A stretch of 64,000 bases of DNA from an uncultured Sphaerochaeta sp. (GTDB lineage: Bacteria; Spirochaetota; Spirochaetia; Sphaerochaetales; Sphaerochaetaceae), in NCBI RefSeq assembly GCF_963677315.1, contig NZ_OY781939.1:1798001-1862000 (forward strand), read 5' to 3'. The notes beneath the pieces are model-generated. The model was given only the letters and a program-made list of their open reading frames with translations. It was not told the DNA's origin and ran no database searches. The stretch's first letter is position 1. Each line of letters begins with the position of its first letter. Position numbers and translations under genes: made by a program. Positions 8,602 to 16,917 of this stretch are shown here, piece after piece.

Positions 8602-9723
8602 TTACACAGAATATTTTGAGGACTCTCTTTCAAGAAGATTAAAATCAGAGAATATCCTCCGAGGGAGAGAAGCAGGTCGCTTAATGCGTTCTTTCATCAA
8701 TTCAATTGCGTATTCTGCTAAAATCACACAAGGTTGTTCGATGGTTGTCAGCCTTGGAGAAACCTGTGCAGAAAGCTGAGATCCATCAAACCCAGCCAAT
8801 CTAAAATCTTTAGGAACTTTGAACAATTCTTCGAGCAATTTCTGTAGTAATTTAACGGCTTCCATATCATTATGACAAATGATATTTTCAGCGCCTTTTG
8901 CTTTTAACATCTGCCCGACATTTTTCATTGACTCATCAATTTCATGAATCCACGCAGGAGAAGGAATAATTCCTCGATCGAGCATTGCACATTGAATTCC
9001 GTGTAATCTTAAAAATACGGCAGAACCTGAATTGCGCTTCGTGATGAAATCAATTCTTTCAACACCCTGATCCAAGAAATGGGTAGCAAGTCTATATCCA
9101 GCTCTAAAATTATCGATGGTTACAAGATCATAGGTACTGCAACCAGGGAATTCCACATAGTCATCATCGACCAACACTACAGGAATATTTGCTGCTGAAA
9201 GTTTATTAAGAAGTGCTTCAGTCACTTCCTTGGAGTTCTTTACGTGTTTTCTCGGAGAAAGGAAAATACCGGAAACTTGTTGATCTATATAGAAATCAGC
9301 CATGCTTTCCACACCATTTACGGCATCAAGGGTATTTTCTGCAAATTGCCCCCCCCAGATCACTTTAAATCCGTGGGATTCAGAAGAGGCAATTATCTGC
9401 TGTGCCAGGGGTGTAAAAAAACCTTCCATTCCTGACATGGGGAAGATCAAACCAAATACAAGATCTTTCTTACTGGTTAGAGGTTTGCTTAAAATAACAG
9501 TCCCTGCCCCTGGCCGACCTTCCAAAAACCCTTCTACTTTCAGTTGTTGTATTGCCTTATTTACGGTAGGCCTAGAAACATTAAACTGCTTGGCAAGATC
9601 ATTCCCAGAAGGAATGATCTCACCAATTTTATACTCGGGACTTCCGATCATTTTGAAGAGTTCCCTATATACATTTTCTGCTAGACTGAGCTTACTGTTC
9701 GCCCTGTCCTGAGTTACTCCCAT
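8602..9723 (-). CDS. GntR/LacI hybrid regulator (AraR type)
   Basis: A 373-residue repressor built from a GntR winged helix (residues about 12-80: LAENVYRELFKMI … LAKQFNVSRPTVNKAIQQLK … GRPGAGTVI) and a LacI-type periplasmic-binding-like effector domain (from about 88: LVFGLIFPMSG, a middle GYRLATHFLDQG, and a late RLAGFDGSQLS followed by LTTIEQP). This arrangement is known from AraR of Bacillus, where the effector is a free sugar. It lies downstream of the split transketolase and may control that operon, the importer or both. Start at 9723; the ribosome site GGGAG is rather far (about 12 bases). Confidence 0.85.
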   Translation of the reverse strand: MGVTQDRANSKLSLAENVYRELFKMIGSPEYKIGEIIPSGNDLAKQFNVSRPTVNKAIQQLKVEGFLEGRPGAGTVILSKPLTSKKDLVFGLIFPMSGMEGFFTPLAQQIIASSESHGFKVIWGGQFAENTLDAVNGVESMADFYIDQQVSGIFLSPRKHVKNSKEVTEALLNKLSAANIPVVLVDDDYVEFPGCSTYDLVTIDNFRAGYRLATHFLDQGVERIDFITKRNSGSAVFLRLHGIQCAMLDRGIIPSPAWIHEIDESMKNVGQMLKAKGAENIICHNDMEAVKLLQKLLEELFKVPKDFRLAGFDGSQLSAQVSPRLTTIEQPCVILAEYAIELMKERIKRPASLPRRIFSDFNLLERESSKYSV

Positions 9724-9778
9724 ATAATGACCACACTCCCTTTATAAATTTAGTTATACACACAGGTTATTATTACGA

Positions 9779-10717
9779 TTATTGTAGCAAGCCAACTGCT
9801 TCCTTGACAATCCTTTCTGATGTCAATTCGTAATATTGGAGCAACTCATCGGCAGAGCCAGTTTGCCCGAAAGTATCTTCAATTCCAATATTCTCAACTT
9901 GGACAACTTTATCAAATGAATTGCTGAGGATCACATGGTTTACCATATCGCCCAATCCACCATAGATTGAATGCTCTTCTGCGGTGATCACCTTCCCCGT
10001 CTTTGCAACAGACTTGATGATTGCTTCCTTATCAATCGGCTTGATTGTATGGATATTGATGATCTCAGCATCAATACCCTTTGCTTCCAATGCTTCGATT
10101 GCTTCCACCGCTTTTGCTGTCATAACACCGGTGGTAATAATGGTAATGTCCTTTCCTTCTCTCATGGTAACAGCCTTTCCAATTTCAAAAGAATAGTCTT
10201 CAGGCATTATCTCAGGTACTGCTTCTCTACCCAATCGAACGAAAAATGGACCAGGAGTCTTTATGACGGCTTCAATCGCTTTTTCCGTCTCAATTGCATC
10301 GGCAGGAACGATAACAGTCATATTAGGCATGGAACGCATCATGGAAATATCTTCAACGGGCTGGTGTGTTGCTCCATCTGGGCCTACGGTCAGTCCTCCA
10401 TGGGTTCCAATAATCTTAACGTTCAAGTTGGAATATGCAACTGATTGTCTTACTTGGTCATATGCTCTTCCTGTTGCGAAGATACTGAAAGTACCAGCAA
10501 GAGGAATCAAACCAGTTGTGGAAATACCAGCAGCCACACCAACCATATTCTGTTCTGCAATACCAACATTCAATGATCTTTCGGGATATGCAGCAACAAA
10601 TCCGTTAGTTTTCGTAGCAGCAGACAAATCTGCATCCAATACTACAAAATTCGGATATTTTCCAGCCAATTTTAACAATGCTTGCCCGTAGGCTTCTCTT
10701 GTAGCTCTTTTACTCAT
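9779..10717 (-). CDS. Transketolase, C-terminal subunit
   Basis: The 312-residue half of a two-gene transketolase, carrying the pyrimidine-binding and C-terminal domains. Evidence: FVVLDADLSAATKT near the start, NVGIAEQNMVGVAAGISTTG (the catalytic Glu region, usual REH/AEQNM), THGGLTVGPDGATHQ, and a C-terminal domain opening with ITIITTGVM. The split form is common in bacteria and archaea and is related to DXP synthase-like arrangements. It begins 17 bases after the N-terminal subunit stops. Here it transfers two-carbon ketol units between sugar phosphates. Linkage to an importer suggests a role tied to one substrate. Confidence 0.92.
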   Translation of the reverse strand: MSKRATREAYGQALLKLAGKYPNFVVLDADLSAATKTNGFVAAYPERSLNVGIAEQNMVGVAAGISTTGLIPLAGTFSIFATGRAYDQVRQSVAYSNLNVKIIGTHGGLTVGPDGATHQPVEDISMMRSMPNMTVIVPADAIETEKAIEAVIKTPGPFFVRLGREAVPEIMPEDYSFEIGKAVTMREGKDITIITTGVMTAKAVEAIEALEAKGIDAEIINIHTIKPIDKEAIIKSVAKTGKVITAEEHSIYGGLGDMVNHVILSNSFDKVVQVENIGIEDTFGQTGSADELLQYYELTSERIVKEAVGLLQ

Positions 10718-10734
10718 TTCTTTCCTAACTCCTC

Positions 10735-11580
10735 TTACGCAATCCCGATTTCTTTCAGTGCTTTCTCTAAGATTTCATCTGTCATGTTTGCGATATGGTG
10801 GGATGATACCTTTCCCTCAAAATAACTTACGCCTTTTCCCTTAATGGTCTTTGCTATGATCATAGTGGGTTGGTCTGAAGTCTTTGACCTTTGTAGAGTA
10901 TCAACGATTGCGTTCATATCGTGTCCATCGATTACTTCCACTCTCCAACGGAAAGCCCTGAATTTATCGTCAACAGGAGCTACATCCATAATCTCGGGAA
11001 CTGTGCCGTCGATTTGTAGGTTGTTATAATCCAAAATTGCAGTTACGTTATTCAATCCAAATTGAGGAATAGCCATTGCAGCTTCCCATACCTGGCCTTC
11101 TTCAATCTCTCCATCCCCAAGGATGCAGTATACTCTTGAATCTTTACCTTGTTGCTTGAAGCCCCAAGCCATACCTGCAGCAAGTGACAAGCCTTGACCG
11201 AGGGATCCAGTGGATACCTCAACTCCAGCGACCTTCTTGCTGTCGGGATGACCTTGCAAGATACTCCCAAATTTTCTAAAGCTTTTCAAAATTTCGGCAT
11301 CAAAATATCCAAATTGAGCTAAAGCAGCATACAAAGCAGGAGCAGCATGTCCTTTACTGAGAACCAATCGGTCTCGGCCTTCCCATTCAGGATTCTTTGG
11401 ATCATGCTGCATGATTTTTCCATATAATGCAGCCAAAATATCTGCAATTGACAGAGACCCGCCTGGATGTCCTGATTTTCCATCATAAATCATTTGTACT
11501 ACATCGGCTCTAATCTGCTTTGCTGATTCAACTAATTCTGCTTTGTTCATTGACTGAGCAGAATATGTATTCTCTCCCAT
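10735..11580 (-). CDS. Transketolase, N-terminal thiamine-diphosphate-binding subunit
   Basis: The 281-residue half that binds the diphosphate of thiamine diphosphate. Motifs: SGHPGGSLSIADILAALY, SKGHAAPALYAAL, STGSLGQGLSLAAGMAW, and the Mg/ThDP motif GDGEIEEGQVWEAAM … DYNNLQIDG. Start choice: ATG 11580 has GAGG at a proper distance; ATG 11586 is too close to it and ATG 11550 is a weaker alternative. First gene of the transketolase operon. Confidence 0.92.
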   Translation of the reverse strand: MGENTYSAQSMNKAELVESAKQIRADVVQMIYDGKSGHPGGSLSIADILAALYGKIMQHDPKNPEWEGRDRLVLSKGHAAPALYAALAQFGYFDAEILKSFRKFGSILQGHPDSKKVAGVEVSTGSLGQGLSLAAGMAWGFKQQGKDSRVYCILGDGEIEEGQVWEAAMAIPQFGLNNVTAILDYNNLQIDGTVPEIMDVAPVDDKFRAFRWRVEVIDGHDMNAIVDTLQRSKTSDQPTMIIAKTIKGKGVSYFEGKVSSHHIANMTDEILEKALKEIGIA

Positions 11581-11627
11581 CTCCATTCCTCACTTTTTTA
11601 AATATGTAATACTATTTGTATACTTAC

Positions 11628-11656
11628 CTTATACATCTAACTTACATATCTGTCAA
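11628..11656 (-). promoter_or_regulatory. Promoter of the split-transketolase operon
   Basis: Minus strand TTGACA (11656-11651), a 17-base spacer and TATAAG (11633-11628). An A+T-rich TTTACATTTAT stretch just upstream resembles the region before the first ABC operon. Confidence 0.65.
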
Positions 11657-11777
11657 TTATTTTTTACATTTATTTTGCATACTGCATGCCTTACCACTTC
11701 CTGTTTTTGAGAAACTTGAGATACATGTATTGTAATTTTACAAGTGAGTTTACAACTTTCATCGAATGTTTTTACCC

Positions 11778-11813
11778 ATAAAAATTACTCCTAGCCATAA
11801 AGATCAGGAGTAA
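11778..11813 (-). terminator. Rho-independent terminator of the RpiR-family regulator gene
   Basis: On the minus strand TTACTCCT (11813-11806), a 13-base loop, then AGGAGTAA (11792-11785) followed by TTTTTAT. It is placed 50 bases after the regulator stop codon. Confidence 0.65.
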
Positions 11814-11862
11814 AGAAGTTTTACAACAACGTATCTGTACATAATCCGAATCCAGGAAAATC

Positions 11863-12717
11863 CTACCCAGACACATGGGCAACTGCCTCCCAGCTTCGTT
11901 TAAGCAAGGCACTGACAGTTGTGTGGCGTCTGGCAAGGATCATGGTGTAGATCAGGTCCACCACCAAAAGTTGGGCGAATCGGGAAAGTGTAGCCCCCTC
12001 TCGAAAGAGCGACTCACTGTTCACAACATTGAGCGTGTAGTCCGCTTGGCGCGAGAGGGAGTTCCCCCCGATACGGGTAATAGCAATGACGAGTGCCCCA
12101 TTCTTCTTTGCCTCCCTGGTTACCTTGAGCACACTGCTCGACTCCCCTGAGTAAGATATGGCGATCAAGACCCCTTCTCCCCTCAGGGCACAGGCCTCCA
12201 CGATCTGCATATCACTGTCAGCAGTGTAGACTGCATGGAGACCTAGGCGGGCAAGCTTCTGCTGGAAGTCATAGGCTACAATACCTGATGCCCCGATACC
12301 TGCAATAAGCACATGGCTTGCTCCTAGGATTGCCTCAACGGAGGCTTCCAAGGCTCCGGCATCCACCACTTCCTCAATACCAGAGAGACTTTCGCAGGTG
12401 GAGGAGACCACCATGTGGACCAGCTCCCCTGTGGTAGTCTGCTCGGTAATCTTCTCGGTGGTTGTCTGTTCACTTGGCCGCTCTGAGGAGAAGACCTCCT
12501 TGGCCAAGGCCATGCGAAGATCAGTAAACCCCTTGTAGCCGAGACGGTTGGCCAGGCGCACACACGCAGCTGCACTGCTTGTGCTACTGCTGGCAACCTC
12601 CTGGATTCCCATAGAGACTACTTGCATCGGATTTGCCAAGAGAAACTGGGCAACCTTCCGTTCACTGGGTGCCAGATTAGGCAACACCTGCTTGATCACA
12701 TATAAACATCCACTCAT
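11863..12717 (-). CDS. MurR/RpiR-family regulator of amino sugar catabolism
   Basis: A 284-residue protein with the RpiR helix-turn-helix at residues about 1-75 (LAPSERKVAQFLLANP, then VASSSTSSAAACVRLANRLG) and a SIS sugar-phosphate-binding domain from about 120 (VLIAGIGASGIVAYDFQQKL, then ISYSGESSSVLKVTREAKK). MurR of E. coli is this type and responds to N-acetylmuramic acid 6-phosphate. Divergent orientation next to an importer plus MurQ makes the same ligand likely here (inference). Base composition changes at this gene: the A+T-rich block ends and a more G+C-rich one starts. Confidence 0.85.
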   Translation of the reverse strand: MSGCLYVIKQVLPNLAPSERKVAQFLLANPMQVVSMGIQEVASSSTSSAAACVRLANRLGYKGFTDLRMALAKEVFSSERPSEQTTTEKITEQTTTGELVHMVVSSTCESLSGIEEVVDAGALEASVEAILGASHVLIAGIGASGIVAYDFQQKLARLGLHAVYTADSDMQIVEACALRGEGVLIAISYSGESSSVLKVTREAKKNGALVIAITRIGGNSLSRQADYTLNVVNSESLFREGATLSRFAQLLVVDLIYTMILARRHTTVSALLKRSWEAVAHVSG

Positions 12718-12747
12718 GGGAAAAGCATACCATACTTCCAGGCAATG

Positions 12748-12762
12748 TGAAAATATTTTTCA
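12748..12762. promoter_or_regulatory. Candidate RpiR-type operator upstream of the MurNAc operon
   Basis: TGAAAA-TAT-TTTTCA is a symmetric 15-base site between the divergent regulator and importer genes. TGAAA-N-TTTCA sites are typical for RpiR-family regulators. A -35-like TTGACA follows at 12803-12808, but its -10 element is weak, which would fit an activated or tightly controlled promoter. Confidence 0.5.
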
Positions 12763-12877
12763 GAAATGAAATAAAATACATGAAAATTCTTTTTGATTTT
12801 CCTTGACAACAGCCTAAACCGGGCTGAACATGGATATGAAAGCAACTACTTTGCTTACAACACAAAAGGAGATTTTT

Positions 12878-14152
12878 ATGAAAAAACACGCACTGTTGGT
12901 ACTCTGCATTGTCTTGGTCACCACCGGCATGCTCTTCGGCGCAGGAACCAAAGAAGCCGCAGCCGCAGAAACAGAGAAAACCGTACTGGAGTTCTGGACC
13001 TGGAGACCAGAGGATGTAGACTTCTATGAAGGCCAGATCGCCCGTTTTGAAGCAGCAAACCCAGACATCGATGTTGTCCAGACAGCCCACAAGAACACTG
13101 AATACAACACCATCCTGGCAGCCTCACTCTCCGGAGGAGCTGGACCTGATGTCTTCCAGGGAAGAGCCTATGGTGGCTTGGCGACCTTTGCAGACAGTGG
13201 ATTCCTCGAACCCCTCGAGCAGTGGATGCCAGAGCTGAAGAACTACTCAGCAACAGCCCTCCTGGGCGCTACCAGCCCCACCGATGGTAAGATCTACGGA
13301 AGTCCTGCTGTCAGCCAGACCGTCTTCATGTACTACAACAAGGACATCTACGAAGAACTCGGTCTCTCTATTCCCAAGACCTGGGCACAGTTGATCAACA
13401 ACTTCGAGGCAGCAAAGAAAGCCGGCTATATCCCCTTGGGCAATGGAGCCAAGGACGGATGGTGTCTGGAAACCATGCTTGGTGGTATGGGCCCCGGCTG
13501 GTATGGTGGAACCGACTTCTACAATGCTGTGATCAAGGGAGAGAAGGATTTTCAGGACCCCGCATTCATCCGCATGGTGGAAGAGATGAAAGCACTCTCC
13601 AAATACCTTCCTGACATGTACATGGGTATCAGCTATGAGGATATGAGATCGAACTTCTTCAACGAAATGTCCCCCCACTTGATCGCTGGATCCTATGAAG
13701 CAGCCTACTTCAATACACAGAATCCTGACCTGGATTGGGGCGTCTTTGCCGTTCCTGGCCAGAGAGAGAGCGATCCTGCTTACGTTTCAGTCTATGCTGA
13801 CATGAACTTCGCCATGAATGCAAACGCCAAGAACAAGGAAGCAGCAGTCAAGTTCCTGAAGTTCCTCTCCTCCAAGGAGTTTGGCGGCGCTATGGTCAGT
13901 GAACTGAAGATGGTCAGCTCCGTTCCCGGAGTGGATGCAACCTCTGAGCCCTTCATCGCCCGTGTCCTGGAGTTGCAGGAACATGCAACCCCGTACCTGT
14001 TCCTCGTTGGATTCCGCTATCAGCAGCCAACCGGCAGCTCCCTCTGGCAGGCAGCAGCCCAAGGCGTAATGGCAGGAACACTTACTCCTCGTGAAGCTGC
14101 AAAGCAGATTCAGGATGGAATTGCCTCCTACTACGAGCCATTCCAGAAATAA
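12878..14152 (+). CDS. Extracellular sugar-binding protein, CUT1 ABC importer (MurNAc/amino sugar candidate)
   Basis: A 424-residue family 1 solute-binding protein. Signal peptide: MKKHALLVLCIVLV, ending around GMLFGAG; no clear lipobox. Core motifs include LEFWTWRPEDVDFYEGQIA, ASLSGGAGPDVFQG (usual GxPDV), and FMYYNKDIYEELGLSIPKTW, the common ‘YYNK…GI/L…P.TW’ motif. ATG 12878 follows AAAGGAG; the upstream in-frame ATG at 12830 lies in leader sequence. It is the first gene of an operon with two permeases, MurQ and a kinase. Extracellular N-acetylmuramic acid or a muropeptide sugar is the likely cargo by context. The ATPase is not in the cluster, so a shared MsiK/UgpC-type ATPase elsewhere is needed. 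Confidence 0.88.
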   Translation: MKKHALLVLCIVLVTTGMLFGAGTKEAAAAETEKTVLEFWTWRPEDVDFYEGQIARFEAANPDIDVVQTAHKNTEYNTILAASLSGGAGPDVFQGRAYGGLATFADSGFLEPLEQWMPELKNYSATALLGATSPTDGKIYGSPAVSQTVFMYYNKDIYEELGLSIPKTWAQLINNFEAAKKAGYIPLGNGAKDGWCLETMLGGMGPGWYGGTDFYNAVIKGEKDFQDPAFIRMVEEMKALSKYLPDMYMGISYEDMRSNFFNEMSPHLIAGSYEAAYFNTQNPDLDWGVFAVPGQRESDPAYVSVYADMNFAMNANAKNKEAAVKFLKFLSSKEFGGAMVSELKMVSSVPGVDATSEPFIARVLELQEHATPYLFLVGFRYQQPTGSSLWQAAAQGVMAGTLTPREAAKQIQDGIASYYEPFQK

Positions 14153-14164
14153 CACATTCCTTCT

Positions 14165-14190
14165 CCTACAGGGGCGTAAGCCTCTGTAGG
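14165..14190 (+). terminator. Intra-operon hairpin after the binding-protein gene
   Basis: CCTACAG (14165-14171) pairs with CTGTAGG (14184-14190), with an inner GGC/GCC. A pyrimidine-rich tract follows. In this position such hairpins usually stabilise the binding-protein message or partly terminate, so the binding protein is made in excess over permeases. Confidence 0.55.
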
Positions 14191-14231
14191 GGTTCCTTCT
14201 TTCTCTCGTATTACCCAACCAAGGAACTCCC

Positions 14232-15146
14232 ATGCACCAAATACAGCGTAGCAAGACACTTTGGATACTCTTCTTCATTACCCCAGGACTGTTGGTTGTG
14301 GGCGTCTTTATCCTGCTTCCCCTATTCATGTCGCTCTTCAACAGCCTCTTCTCATGGAGACAGTTGGTTCGCCTTGAATTCGTAGGACTGGACAACTTCA
14401 AGCGACTGCTTACCACCTTTCCCTACCAGGAACGCTTCTTCAACGCGCTGGGAAACAACCTTACCTGGTTCCTCTCCACCACGCTTATCCAGAATACCCT
14501 AGGGCTCATGTTCGGCTACCTCTTGAGCCGCAATCTTCCTGGTGCCCAGTTCTTCAAACGGGTATTCTTCATTCCTGTCCTCTTCTCCATCGTAGCGGTA
14601 GGGTTCCTCTGGGGTATGTACCTCAAGCCCTCCGGCTTGGTGAACAGCTTTCTGAAACTAGCCGGTCTTGCCTCGCTCCAACGCCCCTGGCTGGGACTTG
14701 AGCATCTGGCAACACCTTCGATTATTATGGTGAATATCTGGAGGTGGGTAGGATTCCCCTCCCTCGTCTTCCTTGCTGCCATCGACAACGTCCCCCAGGA
14801 GTGCATGGAGGCTGCATACCTGGAAGGAACTGGAGAGTGGAAGCTCTTCTGGAAGATTATCTTCCCCCTGATCATCCCCTCCATCACCATCATTACGGTA
14901 CTGACCATTATCGGGAGTCTCAATGTATTCGAGCAGATCTATACGATGACCGGTTTGGACGGAGCTCCGAACTACTCCACTGACACCATCGGGACGCTGT
15001 TCTACCGAACGGCCTTTGGCTCGATCGACGCAGGAAGCCCGGAGATTGGCATCGGTTCTGCGATCGGATTGGTTATCTACATGCTGACCTTCACGGTCTC
15101 ACTCCTCTCCATCTTTGTAACCAGAAAACGGGAGGTACAGCTATGA
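14232..15146 (+). CDS. ABC sugar permease, CUT1 first subunit (UgpA/MalF-like)
   Basis: A 304-residue inner-membrane permease with about six hydrophobic segments (first LWILFFITPGLLVVGVFILL). The coupling-helix motif EAA is present as CMEAAYLEGTGEWKLFWKIIFPLIIP, and VGLDNFKRLL is the usual segment after the first helix. It pairs with the next permease, whose start overlaps its stop by four bases (ATGA). Confidence 0.92.
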   Translation: MHQIQRSKTLWILFFITPGLLVVGVFILLPLFMSLFNSLFSWRQLVRLEFVGLDNFKRLLTTFPYQERFFNALGNNLTWFLSTTLIQNTLGLMFGYLLSRNLPGAQFFKRVFFIPVLFSIVAVGFLWGMYLKPSGLVNSFLKLAGLASLQRPWLGLEHLATPSIIMVNIWRWVGFPSLVFLAAIDNVPQECMEAAYLEGTGEWKLFWKIIFPLIIPSITIITVLTIIGSLNVFEQIYTMTGLDGAPNYSTDTIGTLFYRTAFGSIDAGSPEIGIGSAIGLVIYMLTFTVSLLSIFVTRKREVQL

Positions 15147-15997
15147 TCACCGACTTCCGCTACCGTGGTGCCTCCACAGGAAAGAAGCTCTTCATATCTA
15201 TAGCCATCTTTGTGATGTCGCTCTATGTGCTGCTTATCCTCTACCCCCTGATCAATATGGTGCTCTCCTCATTCAAGGGTAACCGTGCCATTCTCACCAC
15301 CCCGTTCTCACTTCCTGAAGAGTTCAGTCTCTCCACCTATAAGACAGTGTGGATCGACAAGGGATTCTCCCGGTACTTCACCAACAGCTTGTTGGTAACC
15401 ACCATCTCCATGACCTTGGTACTCCTCTTCGGCTCCATGGCCTCCTACGGCATAAGCCGCTACACCTACCGACTCAACACCCTGGTCTACATGCTCTTCC
15501 TGAGTGGGATCATGCTGCCCTTGAAGGCAGCGATCATCCCCCTCTTCCTCTTGATCAAGACCTTGGGGCTTATCAACAAACCTCTTTCGGTCATCCTGAT
15601 CTTCATGGCGATGGGACTTCCCTCCACTGTCTTTATCCTGGCTGGATTCATGAAGGGAATACCCTTGGAACTTGAGTATGCTGCCAAGATCGATGGATGC
15701 AATGACTTTGCCATCTACCGGCGTGTGGTGATGCCGATGGTTGCCCCGGCCATTGCCCTGGTAACCATCTACAATGCAGTACCGATCTGGAACGACTTCT
15801 TCTTCCCCTTGGTGTTCCTGCAGTCAGATAAGGTAAAGACCTTGCCTGTTGGACTTTCGACATTCTTTGGCCAGCACAGCACCAACTGGAGCCTACTCTT
15901 TACCGGCCTATCCATAGCAATACTGCCCATGTTGGTCCTGTACTTGTTCATGTCCAAGTACTTTATCAAGGGAATGACCGCAGGTGCGGTCAAATAG
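15143..15997 (+). CDS. ABC sugar permease, CUT1 second subunit (UgpE/MalG-like)
   Basis: A 284-residue membrane partner of the preceding permease. Six predicted helices start with LFISIAIFVMSLYVLLILYP. The EAA loop reads LEYAAKIDGCNDFAIYRRVV followed by MPMVAPAIALV, and the C-terminus has the typical YFIKGMTAGAVK ending. The murQ gene follows after nine bases with AGGAG inside the gap. Confidence 0.92.
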   Translation: MITDFRYRGASTGKKLFISIAIFVMSLYVLLILYPLINMVLSSFKGNRAILTTPFSLPEEFSLSTYKTVWIDKGFSRYFTNSLLVTTISMTLVLLFGSMASYGISRYTYRLNTLVYMLFLSGIMLPLKAAIIPLFLLIKTLGLINKPLSVILIFMAMGLPSTVFILAGFMKGIPLELEYAAKIDGCNDFAIYRRVVMPMVAPAIALVTIYNAVPIWNDFFFPLVFLQSDKVKTLPVGLSTFFGQHSTNWSLLFTGLSIAILPMLVLYLFMSKYFIKGMTAGAVK

Positions 15998-16005
15998 GAG
16001 AATCC

Positions 16006-16917
16006 ATGTCCCATACCAATCTACCTACCACAGAGATGAGAAACCCGGCATCCTACCGAATCGACACCAAGAGCACGCTTGAGATACTCACCATCATCAA
16101 CAAGGAGGACCAGAAGGTCCCCCTCGCCGTTGCCCAGAAACTACCTGAAATCGCTTCCCTGGTGGACGATGTCGTTATCTCCTTCAAGAAGGGAGGAAGG
16201 CTCTTCTACATCGGTGCTGGGACTTCAGGAAGGCTTGGTGTACTGGATGCCTCAGAGTGTCCTCCGACCTTTGGGGTGAAACCCACCATGGTCCAGGGGG
16301 TTATCGCAGGGGGGCTTCCAGCCCTCACCACTGCCATTGAGTCGGCTGAGGATAATCCAGAGGCAGGTATTGATGAGCTAAAGAAAAGAGGATTTACCAA
16401 GGATGATGTCCTGGTCGGAATAACGGCAAGCGGTCAGGCTCCGTATGTCATCGGGGCGATGGCTTGGGCGCAGGAGCTGGGGGCAAAGGTTGGAGCGATC
16501 AGCTGCAACGAGTACTCAGCGGTATTCGACCATGCTGACCATAAAATATACATAGCAGTCGATGCTGAGATCATCACCGGCTCAACGAGGATGAAATCGG
16601 GAACAGCTCAAAAACTGGTGCTGAATATGATCACCACAACGGCGATGATTAGAATCGGAAAGGTGTATAATAACTTGATGGTTGACCTGCTTCCCCTGAA
16701 CTCAAAGCTGGTTGACCGAGCCAAGCGCCTGATCAGTGAGGTGACTGCTTGTAGCAGGGAGGAAGCGGAAACACTCTATGAGGCGAGCAACGGCAGCATC
16801 CGTGTCGCCATCCTCATGCATTTACTCTCCGTCAATGCAGAGGAGGCAAAGAACTTGCTTGAGAAGAGTGAAGGTAGCTTGAACCGGGCACTGGACAGCA
16901 GAGGAGTGGTACATTGA
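16006..16917 (+). CDS. murQ: N-acetylmuramic acid 6-phosphate etherase
   Basis: Cleaves the lactyl ether of N-acetylmuramic acid 6-phosphate, giving N-acetylglucosamine 6-phosphate and D-lactate. The 303-residue length is right for MurQ. Signature sequences are all present: TEMRNPAS near the start, FYIGAGTSGRLGVLDASECP with PPTFG (SIS phosphate loop and catalytic Glu), AIESAEDN (second acidic site), GITASGQAPYVIGA and STRMKSGTAQKLVLNMITT. It lies between the importer and the kinase, so imported MurNAc would be phosphorylated by the kinase and then split here. Confidence 0.96.
   Translation: MSHTNLPTTEMRNPASYRIDTKSTLEILTIINKEDQKVPLAVAQKLPEIASLVDDVVISFKKGGRLFYIGAGTSGRLGVLDASECPPTFGVKPTMVQGVIAGGLPALTTAIESAEDNPEAGIDELKKRGFTKDDVLVGITASGQAPYVIGAMAWAQELGAKVGAISCNEYSAVFDHADHKIYIAVDAEIITGSTRMKSGTAQKLVLNMITTTAMIRIGKVYNNLMVDLLPLNSKLVDRAKRLISEVTACSREEAETLYEASNGSIRVAILMHLLSVNAEEAKNLLEKSEGSLNRALDSRGVVH

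Noticed and set aside
12677..13090. 137-residue minus-strand frame overlapping the regulator and binding-protein genes
   Set aside because: Covers the divergent promoter region and is antisense to the binding protein; Cys/Gly-rich composition is not credible.
13787..14416. 209-residue minus-strand frame
   Set aside because: Antisense to the end of the binding-protein gene and the start of the permease gene.
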